DNA of 64,000 bases from Alentia gelatinosa (lineage: Eukaryota > Annelida > Polychaeta > Phyllodocida > Polynoidae), in assembly GCA_950022655.1 (NCBI GenBank), contig OX465584.1, positions 56,657,789 through 56,721,788 of the forward strand, in the 5' to 3' direction. The position numbers were made by a program, and so were the translations under genes. Positions 1-11,950 of the stretch are shown piece after piece (positions within the stretch are counted from its first letter, which is position 1; the number at the start of each line of letters is the position of its first letter). Below the pieces are notes generated by a model. That model did not search any database. It was not told the origin of the DNA and worked only from the letters and a program-made list of their open reading frames with translations.

Positions 1-814
1 ATCCATTGGTAACTGGACCCGCCACCTGGTGTTTTATTAAGTGTCGGGGGGCAAGATGGCAGCTTCCACGATACAATAGCTATGTGCCTGTGTTTTCCTT
101 GGCCTCACGATGCGGAGCTAAAGTTCTGAGTCATTGTGAGCAGTTGACAATGGAGTGTGAGCAGCTCAGAGCGGCGCGGGGAGCGCAGGAGCTGCTCACT
201 GGACCAGACTCGTCGGCGGAGCATGCACCGCAACAATACCATGACCCAGAAAAGAGCGCCGACAAAAGGCCTATACAGGGCCGGGCAAATAATGAGTGGT
301 TCCTGCCTGACCACAAACCAACCACAAGGGCTGGGCAGTCTTCTGTCACCCCTCTGAGGGGTTGGGGAGGAGGAGACGGGGGCCAGGGGGATTGGGGAAG
401 AAGGAGGGAGGGGTGGGTTGTCCCAGGCAGCACAGAGGTACCTACCGGCCTGCCATCACTGCCAATTCTTATCACACGTATAACCTCTGAAGAAAAAATA
501 ATTAAATCTTGGCTGGCAAGAGTCAATAGGCACGGAAAGGTATTGTGGGAAGGCCCGACCACAAAGCACGGCTTTTCATTGGTCGACACGGCCGATTGTG
601 CCTCCGCCTGTCGGCCACGGACGGAACTTGGCCGCAGCCCACCCCTCAGTATTGTGACTCCGGACAACGCATGCGCCGGGGATTCTTTCCCCGGACAATG
701 CGTATTGTCTCCCCGGACAATACGCGCTCCGGCGTCCCGTCACCATGGAGACGACGATTGTTGGTAGGTACTGGAGGAAGAAGAAGGAGAAGGACGGGGC
801 AGCCTTGGTGTTGG
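1..814. promoter_or_regulatory. CpG-containing promoter-like patch
   Basis: The patch holds a YY1-type site AAGATGGCAGC at 53-63, two GAGCWGCTC palindromes (159-167, 189-197) and an RFX X-box-like site GTCACCATGGAGAC at 739-752. Three near-identical CCCCGGACAAT segments lie between about 660 and 720. Open frames here run across CpG-rich DNA without coding-like composition, so I do not call a gene. The motifs fit a promoter or enhancer, but no TATA box or defined start can be fixed. Confidence 0.35.
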
Positions 815-890
815 TCACTCTCCTAGCAGATCTTTTGGGCGCTGGCGCTTACTAATCTCTGCCCCGACCTAAAGCTGGTTTCCCTGAGTA
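815..890 (+). repeat. Dispersed repeat, partial copy (GCAGATCTT...CTAATCTCTGC)
   Basis: The segment from CACTCTCCTAGCAGATCTT through CTAATCTCTGCCCC to AAAGCTGG is paralogous to 63904-63970 at the far end of the window, at roughly three quarters identity by eye. In that other copy the sequence continues into GGAGACACAGCAAGCGAGT, which is also found at 15270 inside an inverted-repeat element. This copy diverges after AAAGCTGG. Confidence 0.6.
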
Positions 891-1536
891 TCCACTGAAG
901 ACAGGGGAGACCAGCGTACATTTCAGATTCAAAACAAGCCAACTGTCAAAAGTTGTTGAAGCCAAACAACTCTGATATGAGTCTGATTTTATATGACAAA
1001 TAACAGAAATGGGTATAAATAATTTACCATATAATATGTTTTTATCTGTATATACATATAGAACCGTAAATACTGCCCAAAGCGCTAAAAATTTAGGATA
1101 TCTGAAAAACGGGCGGATGGGACAGATCTTGTCCCAAACAGGCTTGCAGACATTCAAGCGGCCGCAGAAAGTAGAGCGCAGGATGTCTGCTGGGAGAGTG
1201 GGTGTTGGTTGGTGAGGAGGTATCGGCGAGGGGCGGGGGTGAGGTTTGAAGTGTGGAGATATGCGGCTGAGGGCCCTCCTTGCCCGTGGTTGGCGCTGCT
1301 GGGTCTCTGTCCCCATGATAAAGCCCTTTCCTGGTGCCCTTGTCCTCCCAAACAAAGACCTCCGGTGGTGCACACCAGAGGACTGTTTCCTGGATCCTGC
1401 CCCCTCACCGGCACCCTCCACTAGGTCATCCGCTGTCCCAGGTCCCGAACACTTCCTCTACCATAGCTTTGAGTCAGCTTTCAGGGCCACAAAGGCCATT
1501 ATTCAGCGAAGAAGTCATAAACTTTCTGGCTGCACA
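891..1536. other. Interval without recognisable gene
   Basis: A mixed AT-rich (900-1100) then GC-richer (1150-1450) stretch. Short open frames exist on both strands but overlap each other and lack coding-like composition. I see no repeat copy here. Confidence 0.4.
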
Positions 1537-1605
1537 TAGACTTGCTCAAGACTTTGATTATGGACATAATTAAGATTATTAAGAAAATTATTTTGAAACA
1601 TTTTA
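1537..1605 (+). mobile_element. Truncated family-A hAT-like MITE
   Basis: It begins TAGACTTGCTCAAG and continues ACTTTGATTATGGACAT like the 5' end of the family-A MITE (intact copies at 42521 and 38436). It then decays into an AT-rich stretch and has no 3' terminus. Confidence 0.6.
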
Positions 1606-1672
1606 ACTTCCTCCAACGCCTGACAGGCCCAGAAATCAGTATCCATGCGAGGAGGGGTGAGGTAGGTTGAGG

Positions 1673-1695
1673 CAACGAGTCTCTATACTCGTTGG
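1673..1695 (+). repeat. Family-H 23-bp palindrome
   Basis: Half-site CAACGAGT, spacer CTCTAT, half-site ACTCGTTGG. The same 23 bases occur at 15490-15512 (same strand) and at 22863-22885 (opposite strand). The flanks of the three copies are unrelated. Confidence 0.85.
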
Positions 1696-1980
1696 TTGAG
1701 GGGAAGCCAGTCTAGGCAGCATACACTGGGCAGTGGTACAAGATGCGAGTATCTTACAATGGGACTTAAACAATAAACTCAGCATCTATGGTATGAAAAC
1801 AGACTTTTTGACCATCAACAGAAAAGTAGATTTTTCAAAGAGAGACAAACAATGGCTACTTACAATACGAAAGCTGTGGCGAATGAATGGCTCGACTTGG
1901 AACAAACCTAAACAAGTAGCTCTCAATGACTCAAGTCCTTGTGGCCGAGCACCTCACTTGTTGACCATGTGTCCAGGAGG

Positions 1981-1994
1981 GTTGCCATAGTAAC
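1981..1994. promoter_or_regulatory. RFX X-box-like site
   Basis: GTTGCCATAGTAAC matches the palindromic RFX X-box consensus (GTTNCC-AT-GGNAAC) except for one base in the right half. Five similar sites lie elsewhere in the window. Confidence 0.5.
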
Positions 1995-3590
1995 GGAGTG
2001 TCTTCAACGCGGCGTTGACAACCGCGTCCACCCCTGACCCATTAGGACTGTGCTAATGTCAGGTCCAGCCCCCCCCCTCCCATCCCACCCCCACCCCCTA
2101 CACCCTCCCCCTGGTGAGAGACGTCCACACTGACCACCCTCTTTTTATTAACCCTTGAGATTCCGCAGCTTCGGATTTTTCTATACTAATGTTCACATTT
2201 TCTCTGTGTATCACCGTTGATGTCATATACCGTATATATATATACCCTTAATTCACGGATAAGCTGTTCTATGGATCATAACGTATGAGCAGTCATTAGG
2301 AAACAGATTAACACATGGATCGTTGCCAAAAATCTAATGTCTGAAGAACTGTAAAGAACTGGTCTAAGATAATCCACATTTCCTCTGGTCGTCCTTATGC
2401 CTTACTTATGTAACAACCCCAATGGTACATACGAGGAGTAGGTTTGCGTATCTAGCGCAGGATGTATCGTATTTCGGTAGTTTCTCAGCTGTGGGAAAAT
2501 AATCCGTGACGTGGGAAATGAAGTAGACAATCCTTCCCATGCACCTCAACTCCCCATAAACAGCCGCCCCAACTCCTTTTCCTTTGTTCCCATACACATA
2601 CACCTTTGTCCACTCGCACTCCAGCACCAAGTCACCCCTCCTGGGTCTGTGAGTGTACATAAGAGGGAGGGGGTGGAGGGGCTGGTGGTTTGGGGTCTCC
2701 AGTAACCCGCGGGGGTGGGCTGGTACCCTCCTGGTTCCTCCTGCGAACCCGGCACCAGTCTAGAGAGACGCCGGCCACCAGGGTGAGCCACCAGGCAGCG
2801 TCTGGAGGAACGCAGACAAACAAACACGTCACAATGGGACGATCGGATGCGCAGCCCCCCAATGAAGCACCCTCACCCCCCTTACCCCCTCCTCACCCCT
2901 ACTACCGCATACCGCCAGCACTGCAGTGAGGGCTCGACTTACGGCGCAGTGCTTTCAAGTACCCGACGTTAGCTATGCGGCGCCAAGTGGGTATTAATCA
3001 CATTTTGTTACAAGATTGTTTACAATGCACATTTTCTCGTCTGTATGGGTTCAATGGACATCACCCATAATACACACTCAATTATGAGTATGGTTTTAAG
3101 CCAAGCCCAAAGGTACACTCTGGACCAATGCGTTGGCAATTGTTGATGGGCCCGATCACCTAGCTGTTTTAGTATCTAGATGTGGTTTTCAGTTCTTGCT
3201 GATATCGTCGACCGTTACTTTGGAAGAAAACTTAGTTTCAAACGCTTCACAAGGTTTTAATATTGACGATCTATAAAAAGTGAATTATGATTATGATCTA
3301 GTTATGATCTATTCAATCTGTATGCACAAGATATTCACAGATCGGTAATATCAGGATTGAGGCCTATCTAATCACAGTAAGAATATACCAATGGCAAAAT
3401 GTTGAAGTAAACCAGATTTGAAAAGGGGATTGACTTTAACCTGAGATATTGGTGTTCCCGATCTGTCATACAAATATTGAAATAAGAATCGTAAGTTTAA
3501 CCAATGATGGTAAATTATTCATCCCATGATTGTAAGTTTAGGTGATCCATACATGCCTGACGAGTTATGGTACAGTTATGGTACAGTCAG
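1995..3590. other. Interval without recognisable gene
   Basis: C-rich low-complexity DNA at 2070-2120, CpG-poor AT-rich DNA from 2940 to 3560, and short overlapping open frames at 2500-2930. A small direct repeat, GTTATGGTACA twice, lies at about 3563-3585. I see no element copy or convincing exon. Confidence 0.4.
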
Positions 3591-3594
3591 CACC

Positions 3595-3700
3595 CCATAG
3601 GGAGAGCTTTACGAGCTGCTCGGCCGAGCGGTTGTGAGCGGCGTGGAGTAACTCGACCCGCCCGGCGCGGGAGACAATGAAAGGTGACCCTGACGCGGTG
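3595..3700. promoter_or_regulatory. CpG-rich patch with a GAGCTGCTC palindrome
   Basis: The patch is dense in CG dinucleotides, with GAGCTGCTC at 3613-3621 and a degenerate partner (CGAGCGGTTGTGAGCG) just downstream. It is consistent with a small regulatory CpG island. No associated gene could be assigned. Confidence 0.35.
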
Positions 3701-4597
3701 GCGGGTAACAATGGTGTTAAGGGCGGGGACAGGGCTTAGAGTGGGGGCCAGGTAGGGGCGGACGGGGGAAGCCGGGGCCTGGAGAGGATCAAACGGAGGC
3801 CGCCGCCTAATGCTTAGTGTCGTCGGCGGGTAATTGAGAGAACACGCGTGGGTCAGGCCCGACACTTTACGCGGGAACGAAACAATTGTCGTCTGTTGTT
3901 ACAAAACTGGCAACGGGCCAAATTGCAAGGTCAATTCCTGCAGCTAAAACTGCTACTACATTGTTTTTCTTCCGGATTTGATTTGAATAGGTGAATTGGC
4001 ATTTGTAATGTGTATGTAAACAGTCGGAAGAAAAAAGGTTTCTTTCGATAGAAGTATATGCTTGTTTACCCATCATTTTGATGCCTCTTTTTCTGTAGAT
4101 ATCGTGATGCCACCCTCGGGCTCTTGTACTCATACAGCCAGGAATATTTGACCTTGGCAGGCGAGCAGACGACAATCAGCAATGACAGATCAAAAGCCGC
4201 TTCTTGTCGACAGAAATGGCGCCTCTCGCCGCAAATCTCGGCCAACGCGCGGAGCCGCGAGACCAGTGGCGACGCCCGTCGGCGGGTAGGCAATGTGACA
4301 AAAGTGACAGGCGGGGACAAGACAAGAGAAACCCGATCCAACGCGCCTGTTGTGATTTGGTCCCGTCGCCCTTTGTATCCTGACTTCCCTTGTCAGTTTT
4401 ATCAGAACGCCCGACAGCGCCTACCAGCCTCGTTCCCACCTCCATCTGTGGGCGCGTTCGTAAAACTGTGAGCACATACGTGGAGGTGACAGAATCTGTT
4501 TAGAGGTCACTGGAACCTCTGAGCTGCTCCACTGAGCAGTCACATCTTCCCCATCGTTTATATATCCACAAATTAACAATGACATCTGAAAATGCTC

Positions 4598-4776
<179 letters not shown>

Positions 4777-5616
4777 CCAAGCGCCATATATATTGACGAC
4801 TATAAAAAGGCAATTCCACACATAGCCAACCAAGATCTGCTACGATAACCAAGAAACAATGACCCCTGAAAATATACCCCACAGGAGGGGATTAGAACCA
4901 CATGTGTCGTTTAAAACAGAGGTGGGGGTATCAATACTGATTAAGGGGGGTGAGTGAGGGAGGGTATCATCTGGGGGATATCAACCGTCCCTGGTCCGCC
5001 CTGTCCCCGCTTTGTCTGGCCATTACAGGAAAGGGGCAAGACAACACCCTGACTGACCGCTCTAGGGGGTAATGGGGTGATGGGGTGGAGTACAGGGGTG
5101 TGCGAGTGGCATGGGCCATATGTTGACTACAGGGCAGACCAGATACCCCCAGGGACTGTGGTGAGACTGGGGGAGGGGTGGGGGTGGAGGAGAGTGGGTG
5201 CAACAGCTGGCTTCATTGTGGGAACATTTTACAGAAGCAGTCTACTCTGACAACCTGCAAAACACGGGACTTACTTCCGCTGTGATTTTTCTTCACCCAC
5301 ATTTTCCGAAATCAGGAAATGAAATCCCCATGGGTGGTGGATTTTTCCCATCCACTTGTACATCATGTCCTTATTCCGCCGACAAAGATTATAGTGACTT
5401 GGAAAGGTTCTCTCCAGACTGTGTTGTTAAGTACTAAGTAGATCTACGTTGTACATCTGGTCACTCAATCATTCTGGAATTGGTGCTAGCAAGAAGTCTT
5501 GATTGAAACTAGTGTTATTATGTGGGTTTTTATACATAAAAAGCCATCGAATAAGATAGACATGTTATGCCAGAGATCCATACTTGGTAACCCAGAGACG
5601 TATGTATCGCTGAATA
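4777..5616. other. Interval without recognisable gene
   Basis: G-rich purine-biased plus strand at 4920-5200 and an ordinary AT-balanced stretch after it. I see no repeat family or exon-like segment. Confidence 0.4.
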
Positions 5617-5618
5617 GA

Positions 5619-5707
5619 TAATTACCCGAGGTACTTACCTAGTACTGATGGGGAATTGATGTTCCTACGAGCCTAGGGACATTTTCATGAGCCCTAGGAT
5701 AACAGGG
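5619..5707 (+). mobile_element. Family-D ~90-bp hairpin element
   Basis: It starts ATTACCCGAGGTACTTACC, passes GGGGAATTGATGTTCCTACG and ends in the stem-loop GCCTAGGGAC...GAGCCCTAGG followed by ATAACAGGG. Other copies are at 12060 (+), 26519 (-), 31692 (-) and 33053 (-). Confidence 0.75.
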
Positions 5708-5970
5708 ATTTTGAAATTTTGTTGTTTAAGCAAAAAGTTGACCATTTTTGAAGGTATGTGTTGTACGATTTTTGGGTGTTTTCCCTGTGTGTCCTTGGGC
5801 ACTAAGAAAATAGTCCCTCGGTGAGTGGGAATTCGGTGATGTGTACGCAATGTTCCCTTGTGATGTGTAAACAAGAAGAAAAGAATGACGGATCTGCACA
5901 TGATGATAAGGCTTCATTCGACGTATATCTATATCTGACTGATTTCATATGATGCCATTTATATCATAAA

Positions 5971-6082
5971 CCAATGGCCAATAATCCTGAAAGATAACCC
6001 AAGGGCCAATAATCCTGTAAGATAACCCAATGGCCAATAATCTTGTAAGATAACCCAAGGGCCGATAATCCTGTAAGAATGG
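5971..6082 (+). repeat. 28-bp tandem repeat, four units
   Basis: Four head-to-tail units of a 28-mer containing GGCCAATAATCCTG followed by TAAGATAAC. Units begin at 5971, 5999, 6027 and 6055. The last unit ends in an extra inverted GGCCATTGGC. Confidence 0.95.
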
Positions 6083-6127
6083 CCATTGGCATGTTTGAGC
6101 TCAGCCTCGACAACTAACTGTCCAGAC

Positions 6128-6171
6128 TCCATATGTTAATCTTCATATGTTAATCTTCATATGTTAATCCT
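6128..6171 (+). repeat. 14-bp tandem repeat, three units
   Basis: Three units of CATATGTTAATCTT, the last slightly diverged. Confidence 0.9.
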
Positions 6172-6854
6172 CATTACTTACCTGAGACTTCGCCAGATAA
6201 GGTACAACTAACCACCAGAAGGCTGGAAGCCAATGTCCACTCTTCCCCAGTCCACTGTGGAGACCCTCTGTCCTTGGCTTCTGAGTAGCTCTGAGCATGG
6301 GTCCTTAGTTACTTATAATGGGCCTTGCTCGTCCACCCCTCGCCTTATAACCCCCACCACACAGACCCACACTGTTAAGACAGCGGGGTGGATCCCAGTG
6401 AGCGCCAGTCCTAAGTACAATATCCCTAATTGGCTGAATAAGCTCAAACGGTTGCGTCGGGCCTTTAACATGCATGGCATAATCACTTACAAGAAGAGGG
6501 TTTTTTTTCTTTTAATTCCTCGGGCCCCTGTGAGCCCGCCCTGCCCATGGTACATCAAAGTGTGTATAGGGCGTGGTCCTTTGCTCGATAGTGAGGGTTG
6601 GATGATTGGGGCACAAGACATGCTTTCCTACGAGCCCCCTTCCAGCCCCCACACGGGAACATGCCTCACCCCGCCGCCTACCGGACGACTGTGAAGTCTT
6701 TACGTGGACTCATTTTCTTTCGGTCAGCAAAGCTGCGCGCGCACATCATTAGCTCGCATCAAAAACAAATACTGTCCGTGCATGCTGTGGTTGGTGCCCC
6801 CTCCCTCCCACCTTCTCTCCCGCACACCCCACGCCCACTCCTTATGTCTTACCT

Positions 6855-7061
6855 CTAGACTTGCTCAAGTCTGTGATTATGAACATTCATTGAATGGTTA
6901 AACAGAATCAGAATAAAGTTCATTATAGTATGTATGCATCCTTCTCTGACTGCCCCATGAATCAAAGACTTGTCCAGTAGGAACAGAACCTCCTGTTTAT
7001 GCCCCCCTGTATCCCAGCTAGGAGGGTAGCCATATAGGATGCAGGGACTGGAGCCGGTCTA
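6855..7061 (+). mobile_element. Family-A hAT-like MITE, near full length
   Basis: Termini CTAGACTTGCTCAAG and GGAGCCGGTCTA. The flanks TCTTACCT and TCTTACCC match at 7 of 8 bases, which fits the 8-bp target duplication of hAT elements. The interior carries the family landmarks: AACATTCATTGAATG, CCTTCTCTGACTG, ATGAATCAAAGACTTGTCC and GGATGCAGGGACTGG. Confidence 0.85.
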
Positions 7062-7263
7062 TCTTACCCCCACCATGCGGAGCCACAGTAGCGTGCCCCC
7101 CACCCCCACCCCCACCGCCCAGTCACGACGGAGAAATCAAAACAAAACCGGAAGAACATAAACAGCCATTAAAACGACGTCATCACTGAGTAGGGGACGC
7201 TGTCTTCAAACGCGGCTCTGGCGTCTTGACCGCGTCCTTTTTCAGCGTCCATCAGACGCCAAG

Positions 7264-7274
7264 ATGGCGGCCAG
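7264..7274 (+). CDS. Possible minimal first coding exon (ATG with YY1 site and splice donor)
   Basis: AAGATGGCGGC at 7261-7271 is a perfect YY1 consensus that contains an ATG. The three codons ATG-GCG-GCC are followed by AG|GTGCGT, a good 5' splice donor at 7275. In animals YY1 sites of this form often overlap the start codon of housekeeping genes, with a very short first coding exon. Upstream DNA (7185-7260) is CpG-rich. No downstream exon was identified, so the gene is unknown and this remains a motif-based guess. Confidence 0.3.
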
Positions 7275-7299
7275 GTGCGTCCCGTCAAAGAACGACCCC

Positions 7300-9285
7300 C
7301 CTCCCACCCTCTCTTCTACAACCCCCACGCTTCTTCTGTTCTCTCCTCATCCTTTAAACCTTCCCCAATCCTACTATCTTCCTATTTAATGATCAACTAT
7401 ACAGACTCTTGTTAGCAACGTGTGACCTCTAGCTATGGCCATGGACATTTATAAATAAAAACACACTTTAATGACTACTCAATAATGATCTCAAACGCAT
7501 CTCCTTGTACTCGAAATCTACCACGGCTGCCACTATCCTCTTCCTTTATCTTCTGCTATACTCCCTTCCCGTGGAATACACCCACTTCCGGAACTACTTT
7601 AATTCTGTTTGAGTATCCCCAGAACTACTTTCTTCTGTTTGGGTATTCCCAGCATGAGAACAAGCAGTCTTTATATATTGCGACTTGCGGGAGGAACTTG
7701 GCATGACAGTGAGCGTCTGTTCTCCTTGCCCCGCCCTGAGCATGCGCAGATAAAAGAAAGTTTGCTAACGATGACGAAAGTCGTCTGCTCAGTGTACGCG
7801 GGGCGCGGGAAGCAGGAGGCCGCCATTACTGAGTGGTTATAGGATAAAAATGACCACCGCTCGCCTCATCCTTTCTCTCCTCTATGAAAAAAACCATATT
7901 TGATGTCTTTGAGAGTGAAATCATAATGGTTTCCAGTCTCCACTGATCAGTCACGCTCACTGTACACAAGCAGGATGGTGTTTTTTAACTCTTGTCGTTA
8001 AGGTTTATGTTTGATACGGTGCTTGGAGAGTGTTCTATAATCACAGGAGTGGTGGGGGAGAGTGGGAGACAATATGGTGTCTATCATTACCATTACCACC
8101 AGAGATTATGTATGAAAAATAATATTTAAATTTTTTTTATAGATATTTTATTCATACTGGAGGGTTTACTAGGGTAGGGACTTGAAGACTGTAGGTTTCT
8201 GTATGAAAAATTATTGGTGGTAGGGGAGACGTAGTAACAAATACGCACACTATAAGAAAGTAGTCCCTAGCGCGAGTAAGAAACCCAACTTGTACATTCA
8301 TATAGATTATCATTATTCAAAGATGCATGCAGTTTCAGTTAGTGCATTGACAAACCAAGCACCCTGTTCTGACAAATTCCCATTCTCATAAGAAAATCTC
8401 CCCCGTAACATCTTGTTATCTGAATCCCAGCTTATCAATAAACACAACAAACACTTGATTTTAGTTGATTGTTAATCGTCCGGAAAGTGGCAGTCCTATT
8501 GGCCCAGCATCCCCTAAGTGATTCAATAAAGGAAAATTGCCGGGAGAGAGAGAAAAAAACAACTACCCAGTGAAGAGGCATCACTCTCCGACTTTGTTTC
8601 CGCACCCAATGACAACACCGCAAGAGGCGGCAAGAAGAGGGCCGGAGAGTGTAGAACAAGGGGGGGTACTTTGTGGTATTGCGTTCTTAGTGGGTGTAAT
8701 TGCGGCGTGCGGCGCAGGGTGGCGCATCAAGCGGCGTACGCCGGAATCCGACTGCCCTTTTTTTCTGGCGGTGCCGCTTGTGCCGTCGACGCGTTGTAAT
8801 TGGCATTGTTTGTTACTCTGGTTCCCAGCGGAGCGGCGCATCAAACGACGCCGTCTAGCGGCAAAAGATGACATGATCTCTGAAATGATCCTTCCGGAAC
8901 TAAGAGGCGTCGAGTCGACTGGCGGCCAGGGGCATGGCAAGCACCAAGTACCCCAAATATCGCCCAGACTCTCTGTACCCATTGCAGGCCCCCCTTTTAT
9001 TCTTCTTGCATGGACCGTAGACCAGACAAAACACCCAACAACAGCCTCAGAGGCTGTACCCTGAGTTTTGTACCCCTCTCCTGTTCCAGTCCATTCGCCC
9101 CTGATTGCAGGCTTGGAAAGTGCGACACTGTGGGTTGGTGTTTCATCATAGACTACAGACCCGAGTCGTTCTACAGACTGGAGGTTTGTGTTGTGTTATA
9201 GATCATGGCTCTGTATTACAGATCGTAGCTGTACTATAGATCGCAAGCATGTGATGTGGAAATAGATGTTATATGCTCGCTGTCT
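7300..9285. other. Interval without recognisable gene
   Basis: Contains an NRF1-like site GAGCATGCGCAGA at 7738-7750 and a short CpG-rich patch at 8690-8900. That patch holds two diverged copies of a GGCGCATCAARCGGCG segment (8722 and 8835), which generate open frames on both strands. The flanks are AT-rich. No family was recognised. Confidence 0.4.
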
Positions 9286-9289
9286 TTTT

Positions 9290-9550
9290 CAGAATTATCT
9301 CACTCCTGGTATCTTATTTCCCTCCATAGATTCGTACCCAATACCCATGGAGTATTTATATTAAAAAAAACTCAATGGGGATTATGTCACAAATGCTAGC
9401 CAATAAGTCAATGTGGGAGATGAAATACATGTATATTGAAAACCTATCTAAGTTTACAGTCAGTCCTCGTTTGAATCGCTATGTAATTCACGCGGCTTCA
9501 CCTTGTGAATTACTACGCTTTTCAAATCGGATGGGATACGAGCTCTGACC
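9290..9550 (+). mobile_element. Family-C1 body plus hairpin element
   Basis: The body starts near TCTCACTCCTGGTATCTT and contains the paired arms GAGTATTTATA/AAAAACTCAATG. It is followed by an imperfect hairpin at 9468-9532: arms CGTTTGAATCGC...GTAATTCAC and GTGAATTAC...TTTTCAAATCG. The same hairpin is present in the copy at 29509-29567. Confidence 0.65.
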
Positions 9551-9559
9551 ATAAACATT

Positions 9560-11620
9560 CATAGGTTTCCTCTATGGTAACATTTACACGATAATCTGTA
9601 TGAATCTGCTGTTCTTATGTACACAGTTTACATATTAGTGCTGAAGTATGAGCTTGAATATCTTCTGCAGTGAACTTGCAGCTTTATACTTCATAACTTA
9701 CAGACCCAACCATATGATCCACCATAAAAGCTTCCTGTCTACTTATCAGTCTCCTGTCCATTGCACTACATTGACAAGCTCCCTGTCCCTTTCGCTCTGT
9801 CCCCCACTCTACCCTAATAACCCTATCCCCAACCCCCTACCCCATGCACTATCCTTCCACCAGATCCGCACACGATCCATGATCCATTCCGCTGAACAAA
9901 ACTTGGCAGCAACCATTGTAGGCGAGCTCCGCCACCCCGCATCCTCCCCCCTCCCCCCTCCGAGTAGCTCCCCCTATCGGGCTCTGCGCAAAGCTGCGTG
10001 GGCCGGCGGCAGATCTGACTTTTGTTCTAGTCCCCCGCCCCCCACACCCACCCCCTTCAGCCACCACTTTGTGTGAACCCTCTTCAAAGCTGTCCTTCTT
10101 GGCTACGTCCTCTGCTGGCTGGTGAAACAATCAGACAAGACGGAACAAAACTTTGCCCTCCACCCCAGCAGAGGGCAGCAGCAGCGTGCAGGCCAACTGC
10201 CTTCTCCTCGAGAATAAAAAAAAGTAAATAAAAGAAGAACCCGAAAGAAGTCTATTGAGCGGTGCTGGGGGGCTGGGGGTGGCGGGGTAGAGGCATGGCG
10301 CGGCACAGGGGTGCGGGTGGCCAACCTATGACTTCACCAGGCTGCCTTTTGTCTTTTTGTTTATATGGGGATCATTGGCGATCCAATGAAAGGTCAATTG
10401 AAGGGGTTGATGCCGTGCGGGTGGGTGGAGGGATACAGGGATGTGATCGGGGGTAGGGGAGGGGGGTTGACCAAAAGGCTGGTGTTTTCTTGAGATCAGA
10501 GAAATGGCCACAAAGCAGTGGCGACTTGCAGCTGAAGAAAGAGACTCAAAGAAGCCGGCCATACTTATTATTTATTGTACAAAAGGTACGTGCCCATTGC
10601 CTCGCGCATGCGCATGTGTGCTGGGGTCATCCAGGGTTCTTGATATATCAACGGCCAAAACGGTGGATCTCGCACTGAGTACTGTGTGGGTAGCCTTTTT
10701 GGCCAGGACGTTCTAATTGAAAAAAACCATAACAGAAGTATAAACCTTCCTGTGGTGGTGTGGTCTCGTTTACTCCTCTTTAATCACTGTAGTCTAGGAT
10801 TATTACTCTATTAATCATATTTTTGTTTGTTTGTTTGGGTAGCTTAACGTCCAATTTGTTCAATTAGACTTCATATGTTGATAATTAGAATTGGGTTAAA
10901 AAAACAATATGTAAATATAGTTTGATCGACAATTGTTATTCGTAAGCACTTTCACTACTTTTAATCTAGAATTGAGTTAGAAAAAAAGAATTCACAAATA
11001 TAGTTTGATCGACAATTGATGCTCCACAAGACATGAGCGGTAAAACTAATAGAGGTGATACACCTTCCTAAGTTACTTGAAATTAAAACCAAAACACCAC
11101 CACCAAAACCACATGTATGTGCAAATAATTTGCCCCTAAGGAAGTGCACTGAAAATAGACGAAACGTTGCAAATCTCAAATCCCCCCGCTCTATCTCGAT
11201 GTGTTATTATCCCCAAATAATTTCACTTTTAACCAAATCTGTTTGTCTGGATTTCCGATGAACTTATTACTACGTGGATGTTATTTGTCCGAATGCGGTT
11301 TAGATTAAATGAAGACAGAGTGTGTCTTGTTAAAGTAAACATACCTCGCAGCCTACAACAACGCCTTGAGTTGCTCAGAGTCGGTTGCTTCTGCTCGTGA
11401 GCAGTTGTTACAGGCCCCCACAATGCATCCATTATGGATGTACCTGCCGGCCGACGGGAACAGGGAGATCAATGCGACAGGGGGGGTGATAACAATGCCA
11501 GGTGAGAATGGGGTATACACCTGGAGATGTACCTGGGGAGAGCATGAGAGGAGAGACCACCATCAGGGGTGCTGAGGGGTGAACCTCTACCCAGGTGGAT
11601 TTACTTACAATGCAATATCT
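9560..11620. other. Interval without recognisable gene
   Basis: It holds a perfect NRF1 palindrome GCGCATGCGC at 10604-10613 next to a 70-codon open frame, pyrimidine-rich DNA at 9770-9860, and a GC-rich patch at 9920-10040. The near-repeated phrase TAGTTTGATCGACAATTG occurs at about 10918 and 11000. Nothing here is confidently coding. Confidence 0.4.
10821..10852 (-). mobile_element. SINE tail remnant
   Basis: TTTGTTTGTTTGTTTGGGTAGC followed by TTAACGTCCA is the complement of the ACGTTAA-(A)CAAAC tail seen on the SINEs at 11951 and 35170. Only the 3' end is present. Confidence 0.55.
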
Positions 11621-11623
11621 GAG

Positions 11624-11890
11624 ATTATCCTACCCCTAATAAAAACTCCATAGACTTAACATGGGATTTCTTTATGTCACAGGTGTGACATAAAGTGTTG
11701 TTTATGCCACTACTTTCTGATACTGAAAAAATATGGAAACGGGGTAGGATAAAATCTAGACGCCACTCTTTTGAGTTTGAGTTTATTTATGTCACTCATT
11801 TTGTTGGCTTCTTAATATCACTCGTCTTCGACTCGTGAAATTACAGAGCCAACAAAATGCGTGACATAAATAAACTCAGACTCAAACTCG
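11624..11890 (+). mobile_element. Family-B body plus hairpin element
   Basis: Body bounded by TTATCCTACCCCT (11624) and its complement GGGGTAGGATAA (11741). It is followed by a hairpin (11773-11890) with arms GAGTTTGAGTTTATTTATGT and the complementary ACATAAATAAACTC. The loop holds a second smaller inverted pair (CACTCGTCTTCGACTCGTG). Confidence 0.8.
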
Positions 11891-11950
11891 TGACTTCTCT
11901 TCATATTATATATTATTTGAGTAAGTGAATTCTCAGATGGGTGGATTCTA

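Noticed and set aside
8537..9064. 175-codon plus and 133-codon minus open frames
   Set aside because: Both frames are open through the same CpG-rich patch; no domain and no splice logic on either strand.
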